A stretch of DNA of 64,000 nucleotides from Phascolomyces articulosus (lineage: Eukaryota > Mucoromycota > Mucoromycetes > Mucorales > Lichtheimiaceae). Location of the stretch: assembly GCA_025677815.1 (NCBI GenBank), contig JAIXMP010000009.1, positions 62,001 to 126,000 of the forward strand, written 5' to 3'. Both the position numbers and the translations under genes were made by a program. The notes below the pieces were generated by a model that saw only the letters and a list, made by a program, of their open reading frames with translations, was not told where the DNA came from and did no database searches. Below are positions 24,564 through 38,121 of the stretch, piece by piece; the first letter of the stretch is position 1; each line of letters starts with the position of its first letter.

Positions 24564-26431
24564 TTATTGATAATACACATCCACTCGTTTCCATTGAATA
24601 TAATGATTTTGTGCTAATCCTCCTGTACTAGCAGTAAATCCAATCCATGCCATGGAATGACCATCCATATATTTCTCAAAATCCACTTGGTTCACTACAA
24701 GCACAGAAGTATAGTCCTCTTCCTCTTGTTCTTTTAAAGAAACATCCACCATCTTGTTATCCTCCTCTGTCAAGAAGATAGAAATACGAGCATGGATCCA
24801 TTGTCCACTATTCATGGGAGGAATTTTGGATGTATGGCCAAGTGAGTGACGTTGATGGGCAGAATTGGGTTGAGGTGGGGTACTTGTATGGATGCTGATA
24901 TGGTTTCCTGATGGATCGTCACATCGATCGGTACTAATAGTGACAAAAGGCAAGTATGAATATTATAAATTCTTAGTAATAATAATAATGTAAGTTGCAT
25001 CTGTATATATATATATATATACCTTTGATAAGTGTCAAACTCAATAGCAACGCTATCGTTTTTGTTCATGATAATAAATGATTAGTTGCATGAATCCTCT
25101 CCTTTTTTTTTTTGAATGCTTCGTATATAGCTATAAACTCTGTACCTGTTTTTTAATCCGCCATATCCCATTTCGCAGCCACCTACAAATATATAGATTC
25201 AACAAACCAGTATTCATTACAAAATTCGGTATCTTGTTGCCAAAAAAAAAAAAAAATAGATTGTGATGGAATGAATTACCTTGACCTAACGCAGTTGGAC
25301 CTATGGCTTGGATGACAAAAGCAAATCCATCCGCACCATCCCAAGCTGCTTCTCCTTGTTTATTAGTAATACGAAACCCAAATTCCACGACAATCGCCTT
25401 GGCTCGAGAAAGATCGATTTGTTCTTTACAATAAACACCACCTAATTGATCAGGATCTGCTGTTGTTAATTGAATCGTATCATCACCTGTTTTTTTTGCA
25501 GATCCATTCCATTGAATGTCTTGGATATTCAATCCATAAACTAATAAATAAAAAGTAAAATGAGATGATGAGATGAGAGGTAAACCAACAGGGGCCCTAA
25601 TAGATTAAGGAGAGAGAGAGAGAGAGAGCATGTTGCTCACCACCGTTCTGTTTGGCTAATAGACTTTTCACCAAATGTCCTGATTCACCCCTAGCTGTAC
25701 GCCATTCAATGGATCCAGTTTGTCGACCCATTTTTTCTGAATCTTTCACTTGCGTTCGTTTCGATGCATCATCCAATTCTTTTTCTTCTCGTTTTCTACG
25801 TTCCTTTAAAATGGCACGCCGTTCTTCGGGTAACCCCTTTTGACGTTCTAATGTAATATGATCCAAAAACTACAGAGCGTGATCCATATTCACTTTAGAA
25901 TTTCAATTCATAAATGTTGCATTTCCCCTCATTTATTATGAGACCTTACATTTTTTAATGTATGCTCATCCACCAACACACGACGTTTAAGAACATCGGA
26001 CCAATGGAGAGTATATCGTTTGGTCACATCCAATGATTCTTCCGATGAAAATGCGATAACGTAATTCAGTTTTTTTCCCCACCCTTCACTGTAAAGTAAT
26101 GGCTATGTGTGTATATATATATTGTACGATTTTGAAATGAGAACAAGATATTAGTAACCCATTTGTAAAACCAGTACTACTTGCCTGATCATAAGCTTCT
26201 TCTCCGGAATCACAATGAACCCATCTTTCTTTTGCTTCAGAATAGACTTCTGTCCAAACATGATCTAGACAGATAGATAAAAAAAAAACCGAGTTGATAT
26301 CTCTCTAGCCAACAAGAACAAAAAAAAAAAAAGACGAGGCGTTCATCATTCCCTTTAGCTATTACCTGTCTTATCAAACACAAGACGAACTTCTGAACCA
26401 ATGGCGCGACAACATAACGTAAAACACTATA

Positions 26432-26464
<33 letters not shown>

Positions 26465-27417
26465 TGTGTAAATCCAATGAGATTCAATCTATTCTATGTT
26501 ATCGTGTAAAAAAAAATAACCTACATTGGCCCATTCACCACATCGACCACGACGTGTTTCCAATAATTTTCCTGGATCACTGAACAAAAAAAAATCGTCA
26601 GTTGGTATGAGGGTTACACATCCTACATGAGGTTTATTCTCACACACATACGCAACAAACTCACTTGTATCGAGGAAATCGAGTACATTTTGAACACACT
26701 GTACATTGATATATTTCAACGATCCGAGCACCATATTGTTTATCCTCTTCGGATGGTTTTACATTCCCTCTCGATTCTGTTTCACTTGACTTTTTTTTTT
26801 TTTATCATAGATGTATGTTATTATTATCGATTCCACATGCTAACTTTATCCTGAATCCCCTCACCATCATCAAGCCCGAGACTTACACCACAATAATCAC
26901 AAGGTGGATTATTCACCCAAGTGAAAAAATCATGTTTAAACCAATGCATCAATCTTAAGATGATTTTATCATCCAATGCCACTGCAGGATCTTGATCGTC
27001 TTGTTCCAAAGCCGACGTTGCTTCCTCATACAATTGATGAATGGGAATATGTTCTAATGCACGATCCTTATAAAAGTGTTTGAGTGAATGTGATACCATA
27101 ATGTTTATAACATAAATACGTTGTCGACGTTATGTATACATCAAAAAAGGGCGATATATTTATATTACCAATAATTCTTTATCTTCATATTTCAAGACGC
27201 GTTCACTATATGTTTTAAGTTCACCCAAGAATGCTTGTTCCTGAGCATTTAATGAATGAGGTCCTGTCATGGTAGCATTAGTGCTCGACGATGATGCAGC
27301 TAAAGAAGATGGTGGTTGTTGCTGGTGTTGGTGTAAATAGTCATACCAAAGACTCGTAATTCGAGTAACAATACTTTGAATGTCTGAATTGTTGGTCATT
27401 TTTTGTAAAAGGGGCAA
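24564..27417 (-). CDS. PNG1: Cytosolic peptide:N-glycanase with a C-terminal L-type lectin-like domain
   Basis: Twelve exons on the minus strand: 27417-27169, 27066-26865, about 26776-26665, 26579-26525, 26426-26366, 26264-26185, 26102-25950, 25869-25641, 25540-25280, 25182-25146, 25052-25023 and 24933-24564; 612 aa. The N-terminal half is the transglutaminase-like core: [17 protein letters not shown] (first zinc Cys pair), [14 protein letters not shown], and the triad Cys201 (GRCGEWAN), His228 (DHVWTEVY) and Asp245 ([11 protein letters not shown]), then [13 protein letters not shown]. It removes N-glycans from misfolded glycoproteins for proteasomal degradation. After [12 protein letters not shown], where animal enzymes continue into the PAW domain, residues 381-612 instead read as an L-type lectin: [55 protein letters not shown]. 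The exon 3 acceptor has two in-frame choices, and Met7 is a second possible start. Confidence 0.92.
26103..26184 (-). other. GC-AG intron in the glycanase gene
   Basis: On the minus strand, exon 6 ends GATCAG and the intron begins GCAAGT instead of GTAAGT. It ends in ATAG before CCATTACTTTAC. The join gives [15 protein letters not shown], the conserved family sequence, so the GC donor is needed. Confidence 0.85.
26441..26464. repeat. (GTAT)6 microsatellite inside a glycanase intron
   Basis: Six tandem GTAT units preceded by a (TA)n run, within the intron between the WAN and CFTLCC exons. Confidence 0.9.
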
Positions 27418-28575
27418 CGGAAAGTGTTGTCGCAGGAGGATTAAAAATAAATTTGATTGAGAAGTAAAACTTTGTGTTACTATTTATTTTAATGCAAAAG
27501 AGCAATACTATGTAGGCACTATGTATTATAGTCATTGTCAAGTGGATCTATCTTAAGCATGCAAGTTGTATTATTTACGATATTAAACCAAGTAGACTGC
27601 CCAGATCATCAGCGACTGCTCAAAAGAGGAATGGGTTCGTCTTTTGAAGTCGGTACATATAAACTTGTTGGGTTGTTCAAGCACTCAGAAAAATAATTAT
27701 ATAAACAGAATTTCGGGTAGCCAAAAATTAACTTGCCAACAACGCCATAAAATTCATGCGATGTCAAGTAAAAAAAAAACAGTATCGTTGACCATGCTAA
27801 TTTCAATTAAATCCACCCTCATCAGCCAAAAGGAAACTCCTGTCACTCCAGAGTTGAAAAGCAAGGTACGTCAATAATCATAGGCGAAAATTCTGTATGC
27901 AAATGTTTAAGTGCGGCGTACCTTACATCATAAATAGGAAAAGTTTATAGCATCAGGCTGCACTATTATTATTATGACGCTTCATGTCAATCAGCATAAT
28001 CCTCTTTATTTTCTATAGATAGAACCAATAAGCTTTTAAAAATGAAAAAATGGGAAAATGATGGTTAGATTATGATAAATCAAACAAGGTAGAATATAAT
28101 AGATTTTATTTTACTAACAAATAATCAAAATAAGTTTACTAAGTACTCAATAGATGATAGATGATTCATTGGCTAATGGTAATAGTAGTAATTATAGCAG
28201 TAAGCAAGTATAAGTTATATAACTATATAAATAAATCTGCAGTGCGACATGTTAAAAGATGTATATATTTAATTCATCATCATCATCATCACCCCCTTAC
28301 TTTTATTCTTGATTTCCCTTTTTTTTTTCTCTCCCTCCCTTTTTGATGTGTGTGTTATGCGGTTACTTGCTCATACTTCTTTGCCAACAACAACAGCTTC
28401 TATTTATCACTACTAAAAAAAAGAATCGGTTTTATTTTCCCCCTTAGTTTCCATATAGAACAACGGTTTTACCATGAGGAATGAAATAAAAAGTACATGT
28501 TTTTCTATACGTTTTGCTAAAAAAAATTCTTTCTCCCTTTTTACTTCGTTTATATTTCCATTTATTAATAATAGT
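27418..28575. other. Shared upstream region of the divergent glycanase and first subtilase genes
   Basis: Head-to-head promoters separated by about 1.16 kb. AT-rich, with (ATC)n near 28275-28290 and a pyrimidine-rich stretch at 28300-28345. The frame 27644-27877 shows no domain. The start at 28576 is preferred over the upstream in-frame codon at 28474 because it begins directly with a signal peptide. Confidence 0.45.
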
Positions 28576-31500
28576 ATGAAGTTAGTGTCATTCCTATTAT
28601 TATTATTATCTTTTCTGTTTACTGTTATCATTACAACCAGTGTTTCATCGACGATACCATTGGATGAACAAGGAACTGGTAATGCAGTGAATCCTAGAAA
28701 CGCTCTTTCTTCTTCTGGCAACAACAATCGCTACACATTCGAATTCACAGGCGCTGATGATACTCATCGTCAAAGTAAAAAATTTGTCGACTTCATCAAA
28801 AAAGAATACCCTGATGCTCAAGTATCGACATCTCGTGTCACCCACCATGCCTTATTAAAAGCTGTGACCCTTCAAATCGATCCATCCACTCAACCCACAC
28901 ATCAAAAAAGAGATGCAAAAAACCCAAATACTACAGAACTCGCTCATCGACAAAAGGTGGATAAAATTTTCCAAAAGGCAGCGAAAATGGGCATTGTCGA
29001 TAAAATGTATCGTGTTCATACGTTCCGACGTCCTAATACCCTGACGACTTCAGTGGATGTTGTACCTCAAGATGAACATGATATTCAATTGATGAGTACA
29101 GCTCCACAAACTCAAGTGGATCGTGTGCATCGTGAATTAAAGATTACAGGAAAAGATATCGTTGTGGGTGTTCTTGATTCCGGTACGCTATATATTCTTT
29201 TTAGTATTTCCGTAAGAATAGATAGGAAAAAAAAAATGCTAGGCTGATATTGAACTTATATATATATATATATTAGGTGTTGATTATATGCACCCCGCTT
29301 TAGGAGGTGGATTTGGTCCTGGGTATAAAGTTCGTTATGGTCGAGACCTTGTAGGTGACGATTATGATAGTGATAGGGGTACAAATCCAAAACCTGATCC
29401 AGATCCACTGGATACGTGTGGTCCCAAAACTGGCTCCGTTGGTAAGCATTCTATTTTCAATTTTATTGAAGGAGACAAAAAAACGGCGATGAATAACTTT
29501 TGCTTTATTATTATATACTCTATAGGCCATGGCACTCATGTTTCTGGTATTATTGCTGGAAAATCAAATGTAAAGTTATCTTAATAACACAATAAGTAAA
29601 TATTCTATTTTACTCAATTGAGATACTCACGATGACCCAATGTATATATATATAGAATTTTACGGGCGTTGCGCCTGATGCCATTCTTGGCATGTGGCGA
29701 GTATTTGGTTGTAGTGGCAATGCAGATGATGATGTCATTGTGGAAGCCATGCTCGATGCTTTTGATACAGGTGTAGATATTATTAGTATGAGTTTAAGTG
29801 ATCCTATGAGTTGGTCCGAGTCTCTTACTGCTGTCGTTGCAGAACGTATTACTTCCAAAGGAGTAGCAGGTAAAAAAAAATGTCAACAAACACACTTTTA
29901 TATAGAGAGCACTATTGAATCTCTCTACAACTACAAAGTTCCATTTATTATTATTATTGTTAATAACCATCCTATTATCGTTTTCTTACTATAATAACAG
30001 TGATAGCTGCTGCTTCCAATGATGGTGAACGTGGTGCATTTACGGTGGGTACACCCAGTGTTGGAAAAGGCGTTTATTCCATTGCTTCATTTGATAACAA
30101 TTATCACTTCGTTACAATTTTTGAAATCTCAAATTCTGCCTCACCCCAAGACAAAAAGTCCTATGGTAAGTTTATTCTTATTAAATTTACCCATCCATTA
30201 TTTGCCTTCGACTCATTCTCCCTAAAAAAATATAGAATACAGGCAGGATAAAAGTATCACTGAGAAAATTCCCAGTGGAGAAATCGTAGCTGGTGACATC
30301 CATCTGGGTAGCGACGTCGATGCCTGTGATCCAAAAACAATTCCTTCCACTGTGAAGGGTAAAGTAGCTCTTGTTCAACGGGGTACTTGTAACTTCATTG
30401 ACAAGGCCAACAACTTGGCTGATGCAGGTGCGATTGCCTGTGTGATTTATAATACAAAGGACGAAAACTTGATTCCTGCCGCTGAAAATGCAAAGATTCC
30501 TCTTGTGGGTGTACAGAATGAAGTTGGTACAGCTATTATTAATGAAATGAAGCCAGGAGCCACTGTAAAAATTACATTCTTTGATACACCCAAGGCAAAA
30601 CCTGAACCTACAGGAAATACGGTTTCTTCTTTCTCCAGTATTGGTCCAGCGTACGAATTAGATGTTCGACCCAACTTGGCAGGTGTGGGTGGCAATGTAT
30701 TTTCTACCTTACCACGTCAATTGGGAGGCTGGGGTACCATGAGTGGTACTTCTATGGCCACCCCCGGTGTCGCAGGTGCTGTGGCATTGGTGATGAATGC
30801 ATGGCAACAAAATAATGGAGGACAAAAACCTTCCCCTCAATTTGTATTGGAACAGTTTCAGAATTATGCCTACAAGGCACCTAATAAGAATGGTGAACAT
30901 AACGTGGATTCGCCAAATCGTCAAGGAGCGGGTCTTATTCAAGGTAAAAAAAAAAAAAGTCGTTCTATTTTATTTGATAAACTGACATCCTTTAATTTGT
31001 TTTATTAGTGTATGATACAATTCAAGAATCAGTCCATATTTCACCAGCAACAATTAGCTTTAATGATACAGAACATTTACAAAAGGTCCAAACAATTACC
31101 ATCACCAACTATGGAACCATTTCTGCTTCTTATCAAATCTTGAACAATGTCAGCGTTTCCATTGTTCCTTACAATAATACTTCCAATGGTCGTTACAATT
31201 TTTCTGAACCTGCTGTGTATGGTGAAGACACTGCCGAACTTGTATTTTCACAAACCACTGTCATCTTGGATCCTGGTGCCCATGTTGACATTCGAATCAC
31301 AGTAATTCCCCCTGATACCAATCCAGCAGAACATATTATGTATGGTGGTTACATTCAATTCAAGAACACAGACAATGAAGAAAGAAGGGACCTGACGGTA
31401 CCTTATATTGGTATTGTTGGTAATCAACGTGAACTTCCCATTTATGCTCTTGGCACACCTGATTTGACAAATAGTACCAACATTACCCATTATCCAGCCT

Positions 31501-31970
31501 ACGGTCCCGAGGATGTGTTCATTTTTGATCGTCATCAAAGTATTATGACCAAACAAGAATTGAAAAATGTACCTATTTTCATGATGACCTTGGATAATCC
31601 TACCCGTGTACTTTCAACACCACTCTATAATGAAGACAATGTCATGATCGGATTTGCTGCTTTCAAGAACGATACTATCAATTTTGCACGTTCCACATCA
31701 TCTACACCTGCTCAATTTATTTGGTGGGGTGGTGATTATACCCCTGCGCAAACGACATTGACAGAAAATATACCCACTATACTTCAATCGGCAGTGAGAC
31801 CTGTATTAGATTCATTGATTCCTTCCTTCAAGGACAGTGAGCCTCCTGCTATCACAAGTGTTGCTCCTGGAAAATATCGTATTGGTCTTAATGCATTGAA
31901 ATGGTTTGGTAATCCTGATAATCCCGAGGATTGGGAAACTTGGACTTCCAGTGTTATTCAAGTTAGATGA
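28576..31970 (+). CDS. Secreted subtilisin-like serine protease with PA domain (subtilase 1)
   Basis: Seven exons: 28576-29182, 29277-29441, 29526-29569, 29656-29869, 30001-30165, 30236-30943 and 31009-31970; 954 aa. It has a signal peptide (MKLVSFLLLLLSFLFTV) and an inhibitor-like propeptide (YTFEFTGADD to about residue 180). The S8 catalytic core has Asp201 (VGVLDSGVDY), His259 (GHGTHVSG), oxyanion Asn (AAASNDG) and Ser at about 571 (GTMSGTSMATPG). A protease-associated insert lies at about 410-520 (ALVQRGTCNF.DKANNLADAG). The C-terminal 300 residues form an Fn3/Ig-like domain (VHISPATISFNDT). It is probably extracellular or vacuolar proteolysis for nutrition. Exon 3 (44 nt) and exon 4 (214 nt) have the same length in all four copies. 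It is the only copy on + and the most divergent. Confidence 0.93.
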
Positions 31971-32436
31971 TCATAGTAATAATTTTATGCATACCATATA
32001 TATTGAATGAATACAAACATCCTATATAGATAGTGGACTTTTTTTTTCTACTTTTACACACATTTTTTTTTCTATTTGTCCTATCAACCATCATGCCATT
32101 TTTTTGTTGTATTGGTTCAAAGCATTCTCCTCTACATCGTCATTATTTGTAATCAACATAATCATTCATCTATCATCATTATTTGTTTTCTTTCTTGTTT
32201 GGTTCGGATATAACAATAATAAATTATATTATAATTTATAACTAATAGGTAATATTCTTAAAAAGTTATATAAAAGTAAATGGAAAGTAGTACATTTGTT
32301 ATATTTAAATGCGTATATCAAATACAATATCAATAATTTAAATTACAACACAATTTGGTAAAAGGGTGAAAAAAAAGGAAGGGATAGAAGAAATAACAAT
32401 ACTCATTCATAGTTGTTAGAAAAAATCAAATAATAA
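31971..32436. other. Intergenic between convergent subtilases 1 and 2
   Basis: Convergent 3' flanks, AT-rich with T runs, about 470 bp. No gene or recognisable element seen. Confidence 0.5.
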
Positions 32437-35400
32437 TTATTTGACTTCAATAACACCTGAGGTCCAATTTTCCCAATCCTTCTTATCCTTGGGATTACCG
32501 AGCCATTTCAAAGCATTGAATCCAATACGGTACTTTCCAGAAGTGACAGGTAAAGCAAGTGGAAGTTGAACGTTGTTATACAAGGTCTTGCTATAAGAAC
32601 CAGACCATTGGATCATGTAGCCAGGGTTACCAGAAGAAGAACGGCCTAACAATTCAAGACCCACAAAGGCATAACCCAGTTGCTTACCGGATTCAGCATC
32701 ATACAACGGAGCCTTGATTTCCTTGGAAGGATTATTCAAGTAAAGAACGAAAATGGGGGCAACGCCACCGACACGCTTGTATTCATAGACATCGTCAGGG
32801 CCAAAGATATAAGAACCATCGGTTGTGTTGGTCAAAAGAGGGGTATCAAAGCCAAAGATGGGCAATTCATGTTGGTTACCGACCACACCAATGTAAGGAA
32901 TGGTAAGATCCTTTTGGTTTTGTTGACTCTTGAGTTGGACGTAACCACCATACATGATATGTTCAGCGGGATTGGTCTTGGGTGGGATCACAGAGACCTT
33001 GAGCTTGACACTCTTGCCGGGAGAAATCTTGATGGATTTCTTGTTGAATTTCAAGTTGGCGGCGTCAGATCCAAAGGTGGCGGGTTCCGTAAATTGGTAT
33101 TCCTTGGTATCTCCATAAGGGATGACGGAAACACTGACATTGTTCAAGACTTGATAAGAGACGATTGAGTCACCATTGTTAGTAATGGTCAAAGTGTGGG
33201 ACTTGACGAGATTGGCGGTGTCGTTGAAACTGATGCCACCAGGGCTGACGTGAACAGTTTCCTTGATAGTATCATAGACTATTATCATATAAATAAAAAA
33301 ATGAGATTATCATTAGAAATGTAACTTATATATTATTAATCATTCTATTGACTTTATTAGTCATCATGATATAATACAAAACCTTACCTTGAACAAGACC
33401 AGCACCTTGGCGGAAAGGAGAATCGACATTATCTTGACCATTGACATTAGGAGCCTTGAAAGCATAGTTTTGGAATTGTTCGAGAATATAAGCAGGTGTG
33501 GTCTTTTTGCCATTCAAAGAGTTCAAGTACAAAGCAACTGATCCAGAAACATAAGGGGTAGCCATGGAGGTACCACTCATGATACCCCAGGTACCCAATT
33601 GCTGAGGCAAGGTAGAATAAATGTTACCACCGACACCGGCAATTTCAGGCTTAAAGTCCAATTCATAAGAGGCACCAAGACTGGAAAAGGATGAAACAGT
33701 GTTACCAGTAGTGACGGGACGAACAGATTGATCATCTGCCCACTTGAGGGAAACGTCGCCCTTTTTGATACCTTCAATAAGGGACTTGCCGACTTCGTTG
33801 CTGATACCAACGACAGGGATCTTGGCAGTAGGTGTGCTAGGAGCGAAAACGTCTTGTCCATCGATGTTGAAAATGACAGCACCGACAGCACCGGCTTCAG
33901 CCAAGTTGTTGGCCTTTTCATCAAATGTACAGCTACCACGTTGAAGCAATGCCAATTTACCCTTGACATCACTGGGAATGTTGGCCTTGTCACAACCATC
34001 AGAAGTGCTGCCAACGTTGTTGTCACCAGCAACAACTTGGCCGTCAGGAATGTCACCTGCGCTGGGGCTGGATTTGGCATATCCTAAAAAAATGACAAGT
34101 AAATGATGCATTAGCATAAAATAAGATATAAAGTTAAAATATAAATTTATATATTTACCATATTCATCGGTGGAACCGTCGATTTGGAAAGTATCCATAA
34201 GGTTATAGTTGTTATCAAATGAAGCGACAGAGAAGGCACCATGACCAACACTAGGAACGCTTACAGTGAAAGCACCAGTAGAACCTTCATTACCAGCAGC
34301 AATGATGACTAATAACAATAGTAATAAAAATGTCAATAAAATAATGTGCATTTGTAGTAAATAAAGGAAATTCATTCTTAATTTAGAATTGGCATAGCAA
34401 CCCATCAATTGTCTTTTTTTTTTTTTTTACCTGGGACACCTTTGGCAGTAATACGTTCGGCAAGAACAGCAGTAGGACCTTCACTCCAACCATAAACATC
34501 ACCAAGACTCATGCTGATTACATCCACACCGGCATCATAAGCATCCAACATGGCATCCAAAATGACATCATCAGAAGCAGAACCGGTACAACCGAATACA
34601 CGCCACATACCAAGGGAAGCATCAGGAGCGACACCAGTAAAGTTCTGTATTTTAAAAAAAAAGATAATTAAGGAGAGTAAATATGCATATTACGACCCAG
34701 CAACATGGATAATTTATTTATTTATTTCAAAGTCCTGTAAATAATAAACTTACATCACTCTTTCCTGCAACAATACCAGAAACGTGAGTACCGTGGCCTA
34801 TATAAAAAAAAATAAGTATATATCTTGATTAGTTTAGACCTGTTTTTATTTTCTATTCTTCATCATTATTCAAATATAAATATTATATACCGGATGCACC
34901 AGTGCTTGGAGCACAACTATCCATAGGATCATCATCAGGAACAGGGACAGAAGTTGGGTCTTGAGCATTATAATTATCACCAACTAAATCCTTGCCTAAG
35001 CGAACTTTATAACCTTCACCAAAACCACCACCTAAAGCAGGATGCGTGTAATCGACACCTAAAATTGTATTTTACACGTTTATATAAAAAATATATAAAT
35101 CAAAAAAGTTAATGTTGTGTAACCCAAAAAGCAAACAACTTGATTAATCTTGTGTAATGCAAAAGCATATGAAAATTCGCACCCCCAGGTTCTTGTTTCC
35201 CCTTGTTCCATTCTATCTATTATTGAGCCATTACTTACCAGAATCAATGATACCAACAGTAATTCCTTTACCGGTATTCTTGAGTTCACTATGGACACGA
35301 TCCACTTGAGTTTGAGCATGAGGGAACAATTTGCTGAAATCATCACCACCGTCGGAAGCAACAATAGCAGTAGCATCTGGGCGAGGTACAATACGAACAG

Positions 35401-35812
35401 GATAGACATTGGTAACAAGACCAGATTGGGTCATTGATTTCACAGCATCATCAAATGAGGTATCACTGGAAGAAGAAGAAGAATCGATAGACATAGAAGA
35501 GACAGAACCTCCACCATTGCTTTTACCACTACGTGCAACAGGTTTATCGATTTGAATGGTAGCAGCTTTCATCAAGGCATGGTCGAAAAGTTGGGGGATA
35601 GATAATGAAGCATCGGAAAAGGTATTCTTTAAGAAGTCGACGACTTTTTTACTATCTGACTTTGCATCGGAACCACCTAATTCAAAGATATAGCGACCAG
35701 TAACAAAGGGTTTGATACCTTCCACATCAAAGTTGGCGTGTGAATTTCCACCAGCGGCACTCGATAATCCAACGGAGGCTGCTAATAATACAATAGAATT
35801 AAACAACCTCAT
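32437..35812 (-). CDS. Secreted subtilisin-like serine protease with PA domain (subtilase 2)
   Basis: Seven exons on the minus strand: 35812-35239, 35058-34891, 34797-34754, 34644-34431, 34308-34159, 34083-33388 and 33278-32437; 895 aa. Signal peptide MRLFNSIVLLAASVGLSSA, then a propeptide ending FPHAQTQVDRVHSELKNTG. The catalytic blocks are VGIIDSGVDY, GHGTHVSGIVAG, IAAGNEG and GIMSGTSMATPY. The PA domain keeps the canonical LLQRGSCTF.EKANNLAEAG. The C-terminal Ig-like region (VHVSPGGISFNDT to the stop) is one exon, as in subtilase 1 and unlike subtilases 3 and 4. It heads the tandem set of three on this strand. Confidence 0.94.
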
Positions 35813-38121
35813 GGTAATAAAAAGGGAAAAAAGAGAAGAGTATTGTTTTGTTGTTTTTTTTGCTTATAAAAAAAAGAAGGGAAAGGAAAGGGTGGTTTAA
35901 AGAAAGGGTTGGGCAGTAAAAATGTTAGTTACTGAACTAATAAGTGAGGTATTATTTTTACAAAGAACAAGGAAAAAAATAGGACCTTGGCTATTTATAT
36001 AAAAAAAACAAGGATCATAATCTTTGAATTTTATCTCTCAACTATTATGCATTTTGCGTAACCGCCCTGGGCTTCACACATTGTAAATAAGTGTATTCCT
36101 CGTGAAGTATATCATTAAAAGGGATAGTCTTGTTCCTTCCTCCAAGTTATTCTATGGGGAAACGACATAGTGGCTGGCACGAAAGGAAACATGTTTAAAC
36201 TTTAAAATGCATCCTGCTACTGCTAGATCAAAAGATCTAGGAAACCACGGTTGTGGAAGAAGAAGAAAACAAGGAAAATACACACACACAGTATTAGTTA
36301 TTAACGGCAATGAAACACTGATACAACTACTACTTGAGCCTAATATGTCAAGGCATTGATATTAGATTAATAGTAATCGTTTAAGATGTACATAATCTAA
36401 ATGGAGGTAGCACGTATACGCATGTGTATTTTGACCGTCCGACCTAACCTATTTGGAGAAATAATCCATCTTAAGAAAATGTTAAATCTGTCAACGCTTA
36501 TTGCGAATATTTTTTATATCTATGTAATTGTTGTGATAGGCTGGGCTTGTATAATAAAAACTTATGCTTGAACCAATTCGTCCTTTCTTTCTTTATTTGG
36601 GTTTTTTACTGCTAACTTGAGAGTTTTGGTGTAACTCTCCCATCATCATTTTCTCATTTTCTTATAATCAATATATAAAATAATCATGTTGAGTGTTGAG
36701 TAGTGTTGTGTTAAATCTATTTAGCCAGTCCACTCATCTGGTTGTTATACATGGTATAAAACATGGACATTTATTCATTCTCCATGATTTCCCGTCTATA
36801 TGTGGGAAATACAAAGGTAATTAAAAATAGTCTATAACATAAAAGACGCACGCATTATTCTCACCCATCCGAGGAGATACTCTAGAATACATCAGAAGAA
36901 AAAAGAAGTTATGTTATAATTATAGGATGATAGAAACACAAGAAACATTTATATGTAATAATAATAGATGAATCAGCACTATGCGCATAATTAACCGAAT
37001 GTATTACCATCCATTTTGTTGGATAGGAATAAACGGAAAAAAATTCCATATTTTCGGTTGCCTTTTTGTTGCAAAAAGAGATCGTCCAAATATGAGATGT
37101 TATTCCCTTGTTTTAATAAACGTTTACCCGGGGTTTTTCTACATTACTTTTTGGGCGATCTCTATCTTGAGTTCCGATCAATGTGTTTATTTGCCTTTAT
37201 TAGAGCAATCTGCCATAATTGATATTCTTCTTCAGAATTTACATATCGATCCATTGAATCCTATACTACATACATCATTTTTTGCATAATCGAAACACTG
37301 GATGATGATGATTGATAATATTGAATACATTTTTTTTGTTTTATAGTATAGCGAATATATATCACCATGTGTCAATCAATGATAGTAGTATTACAGAAAT
37401 AAGAGTCATTTGCCCACGAAAAAAAAAATAATTATCAGGCAATCTCAGCACCAATAATCTAATATATATGAATATTTTAATTTAATATATAGCGACCTAC
37501 AATCTGATGGACGACTAAAAAAAGACGAAGTATACTTTTACAACGCATCATAAAGATAAAGTATTTACTTTTATGGATACTTCTTCTCTATATACTAAGA
37601 ACTGTATAAAACCCTGGACACAACTAATAAAAAATATACCCACGCCAGGTAAAATGTAGATGCTTTAAATCAGTGAATTTTCTCTCAATAGTCAAGATTA
37701 TCGATATTTTTCTTCATTTTACAAAATTACATGACAATTTCCACACAATATGATACATGGTTACACAAAAATAATTGATGCGTACTTGAAAAAAGAGCAC
37801 GGACAACAAATCTACATTAGCCATCATCCAACTTTTTTGTTATCTCTGATATTGGCTTGAGCATTCATCAACTATGTAACTTTTCACATCATTTCTTACG
37901 AGCCAACTCCTAGATTCAATTGTAAAGAACAATAAAGTGTACATATAAAAATATTTCAAATGATGGATGATGACCAATAACTTAATCATAGCCATTATTT
38001 TTTGTTTATTATTAATGGTATCTGTATTATATCATACAGTGACTAGAGTTCACAATAGAATACAACAAATTTAGAGTGTGTGATGTTACAGAAAAAAAAA
38101 AAGAAAATACAAATAATAAGA
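35813..38121. other. Spacer between subtilases 2 and 3, with a possible coding relic
   Basis: About 2.3 kb. The first 250 bp are the promoter side of subtilase 2. Around 37040-37290 the minus strand reads as protein-like fragments interrupted by stops (DSMDRYVNSEEEYQLWQIAL, KQGNNISYLDDLFLQQKG). They look like a decayed gene of unrecognised family. The plus-strand frame over the same bases (36981-37289) has no domain. Confidence 0.35.
36052..36062. promoter_or_regulatory. Shared 11-bp element upstream of subtilase 2
   Basis: TTTTGCGTAAC (GTTACGCAAAA on the gene strand), 240 bp from the start codon. Exact copies occur at 265 and 288 bp before subtilases 3 and 4. The core resembles a half-consensus bZIP site (TTACGCAA), but this is an inference. 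Confidence 0.5.

Noticed and set aside
32680..33168. Long plus-strand frames antisense to subtilase exons (also 33728-34087, 38530-38793, 44319-44888)
   Set aside because: They mirror strongly biased coding sequence of the real genes on the minus strand and contain no domain.
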